Shown one piece after another: positions 44,223 through 51,754 of a DNA stretch of 64,000 bases. This DNA comes from Actinorhabdospora filicis (GTDB lineage: Bacteria > Actinomycetota > Actinomycetes > Mycobacteriales > Micromonosporaceae), in contig NZ_BSTX01000002.1 of NCBI RefSeq assembly GCF_030269765.1, positions 653,379-717,378 on the forward strand, given 5' to 3'. The position numbers and the translations under genes were made by a program. The notes under the pieces were generated by a model. It did no database searches. It was not told the DNA's origin and saw nothing but the letters and a program-made list of their open reading frames with translations. The first letter of the stretch is position 1. Each line of letters opens with the position of its first letter.

Positions 44223-44855
44223 CTACCGGCCCCACGGCGAGGAGTCGGCCGCCAGCTCCAATGTGGTCACACCGTCGCCACGGCGCTCACGCAGCAGCTC
44301 GCCGCCGATGGAGTAACGGGGCGCCGCCGCCTCCGAGCGCGCGGCCCGTTCCACGATCGCGTCGACCAGGGAACGCACCATGTCCAGGCGGGGATAGGCG
44401 GCGTGGATCTCGGCCTGCCGCGCGGAGGCCAGCTCGGCGCGGCGCCCGAAGTCCAATCCCACGCCCTCGCGCGTGAGATACGTCAGCAGCCCCCGGCGCT
44501 CGGCGATGCCGGGGGAGGTGTGCAGGGCGATGGCCTCCCACACCCGGTCCACGTCGGCCGCGGGAACCCGGTGCTCCCGCAGCACCGCCGCCGCCAGGTC
44601 CGCGCCCTCCACCTCGAAGCGGGCCTCGCCCTTGGCGAGGTCGCCGGTGCCCAGATCGTGCAGGACCGTCGCGGCGAACAGCAGATCGCGATCGTAGGCG
44701 GCGTCCTCCAGACACCCCTCGTGCTCGGCCACGAGCTGCGCGAAGAGAAAGCTGCGCACACTGTGGTTGAAGACGGGAGTGGTTTCGCAGCCACGTGCCG
44801 CCGAGACGACGGCCTCGGCCATCGGGCCGGTCGGAAGCTCCAGCGAGATGCTCAT
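44223..44855 (-). CDS. HD-domain phosphohydrolase-like protein
   Basis: 210 residues. FNHSVRSFLFAQLVAEHEGC gives the first His and LLFAATVLHDLGTGDLAKGE the His-Asp pair. EAIALHTSPGIAERRG supplies the later ligand. The layout matches the cyanamide-hydratase-like HD family, which hydrate nitriles or cleave phosphate or amide bonds. There is no obvious ribosome binding site. It is convergent with the GlxA-type regulator 19 bases away. Confidence 0.83.
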   Translation of the reverse strand: MSISLELPTGPMAEAVVSAARGCETTPVFNHSVRSFLFAQLVAEHEGCLEDAAYDRDLLFAATVLHDLGTGDLAKGEARFEVEGADLAAAVLREHRVPAADVDRVWEAIALHTSPGIAERRGLLTYLTREGVGLDFGRRAELASARQAEIHAAYPRLDMVRSLVDAIVERAARSEAAAPRYSIGGELLRERRGDGVTTLELAADSSPWGR

Positions 44856-44890
44856 GTGGAGAGGCTAGGAATCCCGACGCGGCCGCGACA

Positions 44891-44927
44891 GTGGCACGAG
44901 TGCCACCTGCCGCAACCATCGTGCCAC
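44891..44927. promoter_or_regulatory. Candidate operator of the HD-domain gene
   Basis: GTGGCAC-GA-GTGCCAC (44891-44906) is a near-perfect palindrome, with a third GTGCCAC half-site at 44921-44927. It lies 36-72 bases upstream of the HD-gene start and could bind the adjacent GlxA-type regulator. Confidence 0.45.
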
Positions 44928-45291
44928 TCCAGGCGGACGTGGCCGCGGCAGTGCGGAGGGTGGCACCCGCGCACCCGCCTGCGGCCTCGCGCCGATCCGT
45001 CCGCTGTGGACCGAGCCGACCCCGGGCGACGGGCGGCGATGCTAAACCATTTCCCCGAAAAAGCAGTCCGCCAATCGCGCCATTCCCGCCATCAATGGTG
45101 CCGTATTGGCGCACGGTTCACATCCGCATTCATTCACCAATCCAGACCTCGGTGAATGTCCAAAGTTCACATTCTGCTTTCACCGAATGAATCCCTCATG
45201 GACGGCCGTATCCCGGCCGAGACCTGCGCAGTCGACCACACTCGACGGCCCGGGACGCTACGGGATCACAATACGGAAACCCTCGGCGGGC
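44928..45291. other. Non-coding, less GC-rich spacer with an inverted repeat
   Basis: This spacer separates the HD gene from the RiPP-locus regulator. No frame looks coding. Between about 45041 and 45190 the base composition drops clearly below the neighbours and includes CATTCACC (45131-45138) facing GGTGAATG (45151-45158), then a similar CACCGAATGAAT at 45181-45192. It may hold regulatory sites for either divergent gene. Confidence 0.4.
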
Positions 45292-45297
45292 TAGCTT
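45257..45297 (+). promoter_or_regulatory. Promoter of the LuxR regulator gene, leaderless
   Basis: TAGCTT (45292-45297) is a good -10 hexamer 6 bases before GTG 45304, so transcription should begin at or near the start codon. GCTACGGGAT (45257-45266) resembles part of the box shared by the two RiPP promoters, but its spacing is 4-5 bases off. Confidence 0.45.
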
Positions 45298-45303
45298 TCC
45301 AGG

Positions 45304-47829
45304 GTGTGGAATACCCATTTCGTTCGGCCTGACCTGGTCAGGGAAACGCTCACCGCGGTGACCGCCGGTCGCGGTGCCGTGCTGGTCGGACAATCGGGAA
45401 CCGGCCGCACCAGCATGATCGAACTGGTCGCCCGCCAGCTGCCCGCCGCACGCCACGCCGTCTACCGCGCCACCGCCACCGAGATCGGCCGGGTGATCCC
45501 CTTCGGGGTCTTCGCGCAGCTGCTGCCCGACACCGGGGGAGGAGCGCTCAACCCCGGCCAGATCCGCGACCAGCTGATCCTGCGCGGACGGCCGCGCACA
45601 CCACTGCTCGTCGTCGACGACACCCACTGGGTCGACGCGCAGACGGCCAACACCCTCCTCGGGCTCGCCCACGACGGGCGCATCCGGCTGCTGCTGACCA
45701 CCCGCGAGGACGTGCACGTCCCCGACGCCGTCGTCGCGCTGTGGAAGGACCGGCACCTGCGTCGCATCGACCTCCCGCCACTGGGCGTCGACGAGACCAC
45801 CGCGCTGCTGCGCTGCCGCCTCGGCGGCGCACCGGCCTCCACCACCGCGCACCTGGTGCACCAGTGGACCGGCGGGAATCCGCGCCTGGCCACCGAACTG
45901 GTCCGCCACGGCCTCGCGATCGGCGCCCTCGTCGAGGAACGCGGACTGTGGTGGTGGCGCGGCCCGATCAGCGTCCCACCGCAGCTGGCCGAACTCCTGC
46001 CGCCCGAGCCACGGCGGCTGAGCCCGGCGCAACTGGACGCCCTGGCCGCCGTGGCCGGAAGCAGCCGCCCGCTGGCGATCGTCATCGTCGACCGCATCGC
46101 GCCCAAGACCGTCGACACCCTCGAAGACCTCGGACTGCTGCAGACCGCCGAGGCCGACGGCGAGGTCGTGGCGCGCTTCGCCAACCCGCTGATGCAGCAG
46201 CTCGTCTGGTCCCGGACCTCGCCCCTGCGCCGCAAGCGCGTCGCCACCGCCATGCTCCGGCGAGCCCAGGGCGTCGAGGCCGACCCGCTGGTCGTCCTCC
46301 AGCGCCTGGAGACCGGCGCGGCCGTGCACGCGGGCAGCCTGGCCCGCATCGCCCGCGGACTCCGCCCGCACAGCCCCGAGATGGCCGCGCGCATGGCGCG
46401 CAAGGCCCACCACGGACACGGGGGAGCCGCCGTCGCCCTCGCCGGAGCCCTCGCCGAGTTAGGCGCCACCCGCGAGGCCCAATCGGTGCTGCACCAGGCC
46501 ATCGTCGCCCACCCCTCGGCCACCGGGCGCGCCCTCATCGCCGCCGCCCTGGCCATGCACCGCTGCCTGTGCGAACGCGACCCGGACGCCGCCCACACCG
46601 ACCTGCGCGCGCTCCGCGAGGCCGCCCCCACCGCCGCGCTGGACGCCATCGACGCCACCGGCGCGATCGTCCTGCTCCTCGCCCAGCGCACCGGCGACAC
46701 CCTCCGCACCCGCCGCGACCGGCCCGCCACCCTCACCCACCGCCTCGCCACCGCCACCGCACTGGCCCTCTCGGGCCGCACGAGGGAGGCCGCAGCGTCC
46801 TGCGCGAGCCTCACCGCCGACGCGGCCCCCGAGCAGACCGGCCTGGCCCTGGCACTGGAGGCGCTCATCGGCCTGTGGCGCGAGGGCCGCGCGAGGCCAC
46901 CGGCCACCGACCCGCTCCTGGGCCGCTGGCCGAGGACACCCGGACCGGTACCCGGAACCCCACTCCACTCGGTCGCCTGGCCCCTGTTCACCGGCTACGC
47001 ACTCCTGTCCTCCGGCGAGTTCGCCAAGGCCACCGGGCCCCTGCGCGAGGCCCTCACCCAGCAGGCGACGGGACTGCGGCCCTTCCGCTCGGAGGCCGCC
47101 GCCTGGCTCGCCGTCAGCCTGGCCGCCACCGGCGAGCCCGAGGCCGCACAGGCCATCCTCGACCACGAGCCACCCGACGCCCTCGCCCTGCTCCCAGGCC
47201 TGCGCCCATGGGCGGCCGGTGCGATCGCCGCAGCCCGGGGCGACATGAAAAGCGCCCGCCACCACCTGGACGAGGCCGCCGGCCACGCGCGGGCCGCCGA
47301 GGCCTACAGCGTCGAACTCCAGTACCTGACCTGGTCGGCATGGTCCGGCCACGGCCAGCCCGACGAGCTCACCGAGCAGATCCCCCCGTGCCTCGCCCGC
47401 GTCGACGCACCCCGCCTGCTCGCCGAGGCCCACGGCGGGCTGGCCCTGCTGTCCCGCGACGGGCCGGGCCTGTTCGCCCAGGCCGAGACCCTGGCCGAGA
47501 TGGGACTGCACCGCCGCTCCTGGCGACTGGCCGAGACCGCCGCGCAACTCCTGTCGGCGGGCGATCCCGGCTACGGCGCGGCCGCCGCCCTCACCGCACG
47601 GCTGCGCGCGGCCCTGGGCATCACCTCCACCGACGCCCCGCAGGCCGCGCTCACCGTCCGCGAGACCGAGGTCGGCGCCCTCGCGGCTACCGGACTGTCC
47701 AATCGCGACATCGCCGCCCGCCTGGTGCTCTCGGTCCGCACCGTGGAGAGCCATCTGGTGCGCATCTACCGCAAGCTCGGCGTCGGATCGCGCCAGGAGC
47801 TGCGCGTGCGCTGGTTCGGTCAGGTGTAG
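45304..47829 (+). CDS. LuxR-family ATPase regulator of the RiPP locus (LAL type)
   Basis: 841 residues from GTG 45304. An AAA/STAND ATPase at the N-terminus has the P-loop GQSGTGRTSM, in which the usual Lys is Arg, and Walker B LLVVDDTHWVD. A long TPR-like helical region follows. The C-terminal LuxR HTH is LTVRETEVGALAATGLSNRD, then VLSVRTVESHLVRIYRKLGV. The gene contains a TTA leucine codon at 46459, which in many actinomycetes makes expression depend on bldA tRNA. Convergent overlap of 10 bases with the ABC gene places it at the edge of the RiPP locus, and it is the best candidate for the activator of the twin promoters. Confidence 0.88.
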   Translation: MWNTHFVRPDLVRETLTAVTAGRGAVLVGQSGTGRTSMIELVARQLPAARHAVYRATATEIGRVIPFGVFAQLLPDTGGGALNPGQIRDQLILRGRPRTPLLVVDDTHWVDAQTANTLLGLAHDGRIRLLLTTREDVHVPDAVVALWKDRHLRRIDLPPLGVDETTALLRCRLGGAPASTTAHLVHQWTGGNPRLATELVRHGLAIGALVEERGLWWWRGPISVPPQLAELLPPEPRRLSPAQLDALAAVAGSSRPLAIVIVDRIAPKTVDTLEDLGLLQTAEADGEVVARFANPLMQQLVWSRTSPLRRKRVATAMLRRAQGVEADPLVVLQRLETGAAVHAGSLARIARGLRPHSPEMAARMARKAHHGHGGAAVALAGALAELGATREAQSVLHQAIVAHPSATGRALIAAALAMHRCLCERDPDAAHTDLRALREAAPTAALDAIDATGAIVLLLAQRTGDTLRTRRDRPATLTHRLATATALALSGRTREAAASCASLTADAAPEQTGLALALEALIGLWREGRARPPATDPLLGRWPRTPGPVPGTPLHSVAWPLFTGYALLSSGEFAKATGPLREALTQQATGLRPFRSEAAAWLAVSLAATGEPEAAQAILDHEPPDALALLPGLRPWAAGAIAAARGDMKSARHHLDEAAGHARAAEAYSVELQYLTWSAWSGHGQPDELTEQIPPCLARVDAPRLLAEAHGGLALLSRDGPGLFAQAETLAEMGLHRRSWRLAETAAQLLSAGDPGYGAAAALTARLRAALGITSTDAPQAALTVRETEVGALAATGLSNRDIAARLVLSVRTVESHLVRIYRKLGVGSRQELRVRWFGQV

Positions 47830-49589
47830 GAGGCCGCGTGCAGGGTGTACATCCGCGCGTAGCGGCCGCCCAGGGCCATCAGCTCCGCGTGGGATCCGTG
47901 CTCGACGAGACCGCCCTCGTGCAGGACGACGATGATGTCGGCGGCGCGCACCGAGGTCAGCCGGTGGGAGACCACCACGGTGATCGGCGCCGGGCCGCCG
48001 TTGGCGCGGGTGCGCATGAGCGCGCGCAGGACCTCCGCCTCGCTGTCGGGATCGAGGCTGGCGGTGGGCTCGTCCAGCATGATCAGCCCCGGTGCCAGGG
48101 GCATCCGGCCCCGCGCGAGCGCCAGCTTCTGCCACTGGCCCGAGGACAGGTCGGTCCCGTCGGGATAGGTGCCGCCCAGGCGGGTGTCGAGTCCCTCGGG
48201 CAGGCTCGCGACCATGTCGGCCGCACCCGCCGAGGCCACCGCGGCACCGATGGCGTCCCGGTCCTCGATCGCCGACAGGCGCCCGACGCCGACCGATTCG
48301 GCCGCCAGGAGCTCGAAGCGGCAGTAGTCCTGGAAGACCGCGGTGCTCGCCGCGCGCCACACCTCCGGCGCCAGCTCGGCCAGATCCTTGCCGCCGACGG
48401 TGATGCGGCCCTCGCTGGGGGCGTACAGCCCGGCCAGCAGCGCGACCAGCGTCGACTTCCCGGCGCCGTTGTCGCCCACGACGGCGACGGTCGACCCGGC
48501 CGGGAGCCGCAGGTCGATGGGCCCGAGTGCCTGTGAGCCCTCGCCGGGGTAGCGGAAGACGACGCGGTCGAAGACGACGTCACCGTGCTCGGGCAGCTCG
48601 CGATCGGTCCCGGAGGGGCGTCCGGTGGCGCGGGCGGCCAGGCGCCGGTAGAGGACCACGGTGTCCAGCGAGCGCCGCAGCCACCCGATCAGCCAGGACA
48701 AGCCCGTGGTCGCCCCGACAAGCCGCGTCCCCAGCAGCAGCACGAGGACCGCCTCACCCGCCGAGGCGCGATGGGCGACCACCGACCACGTGACCAGCGA
48801 CAGCCCGCCGATCAGCGCCGCGCAGAACAGCAGCCAGCCACCGGTGACCGCCCAGGTGCCCCGCGCGTGGGCGGCGTCGCGTCCACGCGCCGAGGACGCG
48901 AAGGCCTCCCGGTGGCGGTGGGCGATGACCTCACCGAGCCGGTAGAGCCGCACCTCGGGCGCGGCGGAGGGATCGGTGGCCAGGTCCAGCAGCGCCTTGC
49001 GCTCCCGGTCGGCGCCCGCCCCGGCCTTCTCGGCGGCCGCGATGAGGCTCGCCTGACGGCGGGTGGCCAGCGCCAGGGGGAGGATGCACAGCGGCAGCAG
49101 CGCCAGCAGCGGATTGACCAGGGCGATCACGAGCACCGCGGTGAGGAAGCGGGCGAGCATGCCGCAGTTCTCCACCAGCGCGGCGAAGGCCCCGCCGAAC
49201 TCGGTGCGCCGCTGGCGGACCAGCTCGGCGTCGTCGAGGAAGCCGGGATCGTGGTAGTGGTCGATGTGGGCGGGGCCGGAGCAGAGGTCCATGAGGCGGC
49301 GGTCGAATTCCAGGCCGACCTTCTGCTGCAGGAACCGGCGCAGGTCGGTGGCCACGGCGCTGGCCTGGAACACGAAGACGGTGACCGCGATGAGCACCAG
49401 GCCGCCGGTGAGGGCCGCGCCCAGGTCGTGGGCGACCGCGCCGTCCACCATCTGCCGCAGCCCCAGGGCCTGCCCGGCGGCGACGATGTTGAAGAAGGGG
49501 ATCAGGACCATGACGAGGATCGCGCGGCGCGGGTCGGAGCGGATCGCCACGCCGATCACCAGGCGCGCCGCCGACAGCCAGTTAGACAT
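47820..49589 (-). CDS. ABC transporter, fused permease and ATPase (second subunit)
   Basis: 589 residues. About six N-terminal membrane helices, then an ATPase with Walker A VVGDNGAGKSTLVALLAGLY, signature LSSGQWQKLALARGR and Walker B LIMLDEPTASLDPDS. The exporter type fits small peptides or lipids. ATG 49589 overlaps the stop of the partner by 8 bases, so the two subunits are made together as a heterodimer. There is no peptidase-C39 domain, so it cannot cleave a leader peptide. Confidence 0.92.
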   Translation of the reverse strand: MSNWLSAARLVIGVAIRSDPRRAILVMVLIPFFNIVAAGQALGLRQMVDGAVAHDLGAALTGGLVLIAVTVFVFQASAVATDLRRFLQQKVGLEFDRRLMDLCSGPAHIDHYHDPGFLDDAELVRQRRTEFGGAFAALVENCGMLARFLTAVLVIALVNPLLALLPLCILPLALATRRQASLIAAAEKAGAGADRERKALLDLATDPSAAPEVRLYRLGEVIAHRHREAFASSARGRDAAHARGTWAVTGGWLLFCAALIGGLSLVTWSVVAHRASAGEAVLVLLLGTRLVGATTGLSWLIGWLRRSLDTVVLYRRLAARATGRPSGTDRELPEHGDVVFDRVVFRYPGEGSQALGPIDLRLPAGSTVAVVGDNGAGKSTLVALLAGLYAPSEGRITVGGKDLAELAPEVWRAASTAVFQDYCRFELLAAESVGVGRLSAIEDRDAIGAAVASAGAADMVASLPEGLDTRLGGTYPDGTDLSSGQWQKLALARGRMPLAPGLIMLDEPTASLDPDSEAEVLRALMRTRANGGPAPITVVVSHRLTSVRAADIIVVLHEGGLVEHGSHAELMALGGRYARMYTLHAASYT

Positions 49590-51411
49590 GGTGGACTCCC
49601 TCGGTCTGGGTGAACGGCGCCGACTGGACACCGAACATCCGCGCGTAGCGGCCGTCGGCGGCCAGCAGCTCCTCGTGGCCGCCGAGCTCGGTGACGCGGC
49701 CGTCGCCGATCACCGCGATGCGGTCGGCGAGGCGGACGGTGGCGAAGCGGTGGGAGACCAGGATCGTGGTGAGCCCGGCGGTCAGCTCCAGGAAGCGGGC
49801 GTAGAGCTCGTGCTCGGCCATGATGTCCAGGTGCGCGGTCGGCTCGTCGAGGATCAGCACCTTCGCGCCACTCCGCGCGGCGTAGAGCGCGCGGCTCATC
49901 GCCAGCCGCTGCCACTGCCCGCCGGACAGGTCGGTGCCGTTCAGGCGGGCGGTGGTCAGCAGGGTGTCCCAGCCCTCGGCCAGCCCCCGCTCGACGCCGA
50001 GGAACCCGCCGCGCCGGGCGGCGTCCTCGACCGCCTCGGCGCTCGCCGGCTCCTCGATGGCGCCGAAGGCGATGTTGTCGCGGACGGAGAACGGGTAGCG
50101 AGCGAAGTCCTGGAAGACCACCGCCAGCCGCCGCCGCCAGCTCACCGGGTCGAGGCCGGACAGGTCGGTGCCGTCGACGCTGATCCGGCCGCCTCCGGGC
50201 TCGTACAGCCCGGCGAGGAGTTTGATGATGGTGCTCTTTCCCGCGCCGTTGTCGCCGACGATCGCCAGCGACGAGCCCGCCGGGATCACCAGGTCCAGGC
50301 CGTCCAGGACCGGCTTGTCGCGTCCGGGGTAGCGGAAGGACACGCCCTCGAAGCGGATCTCGCGCGCGGGCGTCCCGGCCGCCGGTGCGCTCGCCTTTGG
50401 ACGGTCGCTGGCACGCAGCGCGCCGATCTTCAGCGCGGCCGGGACCGCGGCGGCGGCCAGGCGCAGCCGCCCCTCCGGGTCGCCGATGTAGCCGAGGGCG
50501 AACATGCCCAGCAGCGCCTGCAACGTGATCGACAGCGCGCCCGCGGTGAGATTCCCCCGGGACGTGCTCAGCGCGAGGGGGATGATGACGGCGAGGTGCG
50601 CGGCGAGGAGCAGCCCGCCGGCCAGGTAGTGCTGGCGCAGGTCGGTGGTCTTGCGGCGCATCGCCACGATCCCGTCCCACCACTCCCGGGTGAACCGCGC
50701 GACCACCCACTGGCTCAGCCCGAACAGCCGCAGCTCCTTGGCCGCCGGTGCGGTCACGGCCAGATCGCGCAGGTAGGACGCGTGCCGCAGCTGCACGGTC
50801 TGGGCGGCGTTGGCCGCCACCGCGCGCGCCATGATCTGGTCCTGGCGGAGGCCGACGATGATCCAGGCCGCGCCCACCACGACCGGCATCCACCACTGCC
50901 CGGCCCACCCCAGCAGCACCCCGCACGCCAGCCCCGACAGCCGCATCGGCAGCAGCGTCGACAACGCGTCCACCGCCTCACCGGGGGAGTGCCCGCCGAC
51001 GCCGAGGCCGCGCGCCTGCTCGATGGCGTCGGCGACGTCCGGATCGACGAGATGGGCCACACCGTGCGGACGCAGCGCGCCCTCGACGGTGCGCTGCGCC
51101 ATGAAACCGTCGACGGCCGCGCTCAGCTTCGCCGTCACCATCCCCCGCACCGGCTCCAGCGCGAAATCGAGCACGAAGGCCACACCCAGCAGGACCAGGC
51201 CCAGCCGGACGGCGCCGGCCGCGGCGTCCGGCACGGTCAGCGCGGTGATCAGCCGCCCGATCGCCAGGGGCAGCAGCACCACCCCGGCCACCCGCGCCGC
51301 GATCAGCAGCGCCAGCAGCGCCGAGAGCCCCGGGCTGATCCGGGGCAGGACACGGATGAGAGGGAAGACGCCACTGGCGGCACTACCGCCCCGGCTCGCC
51401 TTGGTCGACAC
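49582..51411 (-). CDS. ABC transporter, fused permease and ATPase (first subunit)
   Basis: 609 residues from GTG 51411, with AGGAG about 10 bases upstream. It has six membrane helices, Walker A IVGDNGAGKSTIIKLLAGLY, signature LSGGQWQRLAMSRALYAARS and Walker B VLILDEPTAHLD. The sequence is clearly different from its partner. It is the first gene after the nine-codon precursor and its hairpin, so readthrough of that hairpin sets its expression. Confidence 0.92.
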   Translation of the reverse strand: MSTKASRGGSAASGVFPLIRVLPRISPGLSALLALLIAARVAGVVLLPLAIGRLITALTVPDAAAGAVRLGLVLLGVAFVLDFALEPVRGMVTAKLSAAVDGFMAQRTVEGALRPHGVAHLVDPDVADAIEQARGLGVGGHSPGEAVDALSTLLPMRLSGLACGVLLGWAGQWWMPVVVGAAWIIVGLRQDQIMARAVAANAAQTVQLRHASYLRDLAVTAPAAKELRLFGLSQWVVARFTREWWDGIVAMRRKTTDLRQHYLAGGLLLAAHLAVIIPLALSTSRGNLTAGALSITLQALLGMFALGYIGDPEGRLRLAAAAVPAALKIGALRASDRPKASAPAAGTPAREIRFEGVSFRYPGRDKPVLDGLDLVIPAGSSLAIVGDNGAGKSTIIKLLAGLYEPGGGRISVDGTDLSGLDPVSWRRRLAVVFQDFARYPFSVRDNIAFGAIEEPASAEAVEDAARRGGFLGVERGLAEGWDTLLTTARLNGTDLSGGQWQRLAMSRALYAARSGAKVLILDEPTAHLDIMAEHELYARFLELTAGLTTILVSHRFATVRLADRIAVIGDGRVTELGGHEELLAADGRYARMFGVQSAPFTQTEGVHHV

Positions 51412-51460
51412 GATGGCCTGCTCCTGCCTGGGGGAATGGGGGTGTGCGGAGACCGGGGCA

Positions 51461-51492
51461 CGGTGGCCGCCCCATACCGGAGGCGGCCACCG
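51461..51492 (-). terminator. Attenuator-like hairpin between the nine-codon gene and the ABC genes
   Basis: CGGTGGCCGCC and GGCGGCCACCG form a perfect 11-bp stem with a 10-base loop (51472-51481), 18 bases after the stop of the tiny gene. Partial termination here would give more precursor than exporter mRNA, as in many RiPP operons, or could attenuate the exporters. Confidence 0.72.
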
Positions 51493-51510
51493 CGTCCACG
51501 TTTGAGACCG

Positions 51511-51540
51511 TTACGCGCCGACGTCGGGGTACTTGCGCAT
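51511..51540 (-). CDS. Nine-codon gene encoding MRKYPDVGA, putative RiPP precursor
   Basis: ATG 51540 is preceded by GGAGGAGGTGA ending 5 bases upstream, a near-ideal Shine-Dalgarno sequence. The frame reads MRKYPDVGA then TAA. An in-frame ATG at 51558 would add six residues but would lie inside the ribosome binding site. The gene has its own promoter and downstream hairpin, is ahead of two ABC exporter genes and is divergent from a radical SAM gene with a matching promoter. The Tyr is a likely target for radical cross-linking, as in PQQ or mycofactocin, and the tiny size recalls biarylitides (five-residue precursors), but no family with this sequence is known to me. A regulatory leader peptide is the alternative. 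Confidence 0.65.
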   Translation of the reverse strand: MRKYPDVGA

Positions 51541-51574
51541 GACCGTCACCTCCTCCATGGATGCCGTGCAGCGA

Positions 51575-51625
51575 AGGCTAGGTGGCACGGGGTTCGCGCG
51601 AATCCGTAGCCGAGTACGCAAACCC
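51575..51625 (-). promoter_or_regulatory. Promoter of the nine-codon gene with 24-bp regulator box
   Basis: On the minus strand TAGCCT (51575-51580) is the -10 hexamer, 34 bases before the ATG. Exactly 21 bases upstream is a 24-bp box (51602-51625), which begins GGGTTTGCGTAC and ends GGCTACGGAT. It sits on the -35 position, as an activator site would. Confidence 0.6.
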
Positions 51626-51695
51626 GCCCCCACGGCTACGCAGTGTCGCCCCCGCGAGCGCGCCCATGAGGGCCGCCGACTAGGTGCTCCACGGT

Positions 51696-51746
51696 GGATT
51701 TGCGTGCCGCGCTACCGATGCCCGACCCACCGGCCACTCCTAGCCT
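51696..51746 (+). promoter_or_regulatory. Promoter of the radical SAM gene with matching 24-bp box
   Basis: TAGCCT (51741-51746) lies 8 bases before ATG 51755, implying a leaderless mRNA. The box at 51696-51719, beginning GGATTTGCGTGC and ending GCTACCGAT, is identical to the opposite promoter at 18 of 24 positions and has the same 21-base spacing to the -10. Confidence 0.6.
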
Positions 51747-51754
51747 TCTGGCGC

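Noticed and set aside
44891..44906. TGGCAC element as a sigma-54 promoter
   Set aside because: Actinomycetes generally lack sigma-54, and the second TTGC element is not correctly placed. A palindromic operator is more likely.
51511..51558. Longer 15-residue version of the tiny precursor starting at 51558
   Set aside because: That ATG lies inside the strong ribosome binding site of the nine-codon frame and has no good site of its own.
49264..51609. 781-residue frame on the plus strand through the ABC genes
   Set aside because: It is antisense to two well-supported ABC exporter genes, has a Gln/Arg/Pro-rich composition with no domain, and lacks a ribosome binding site.
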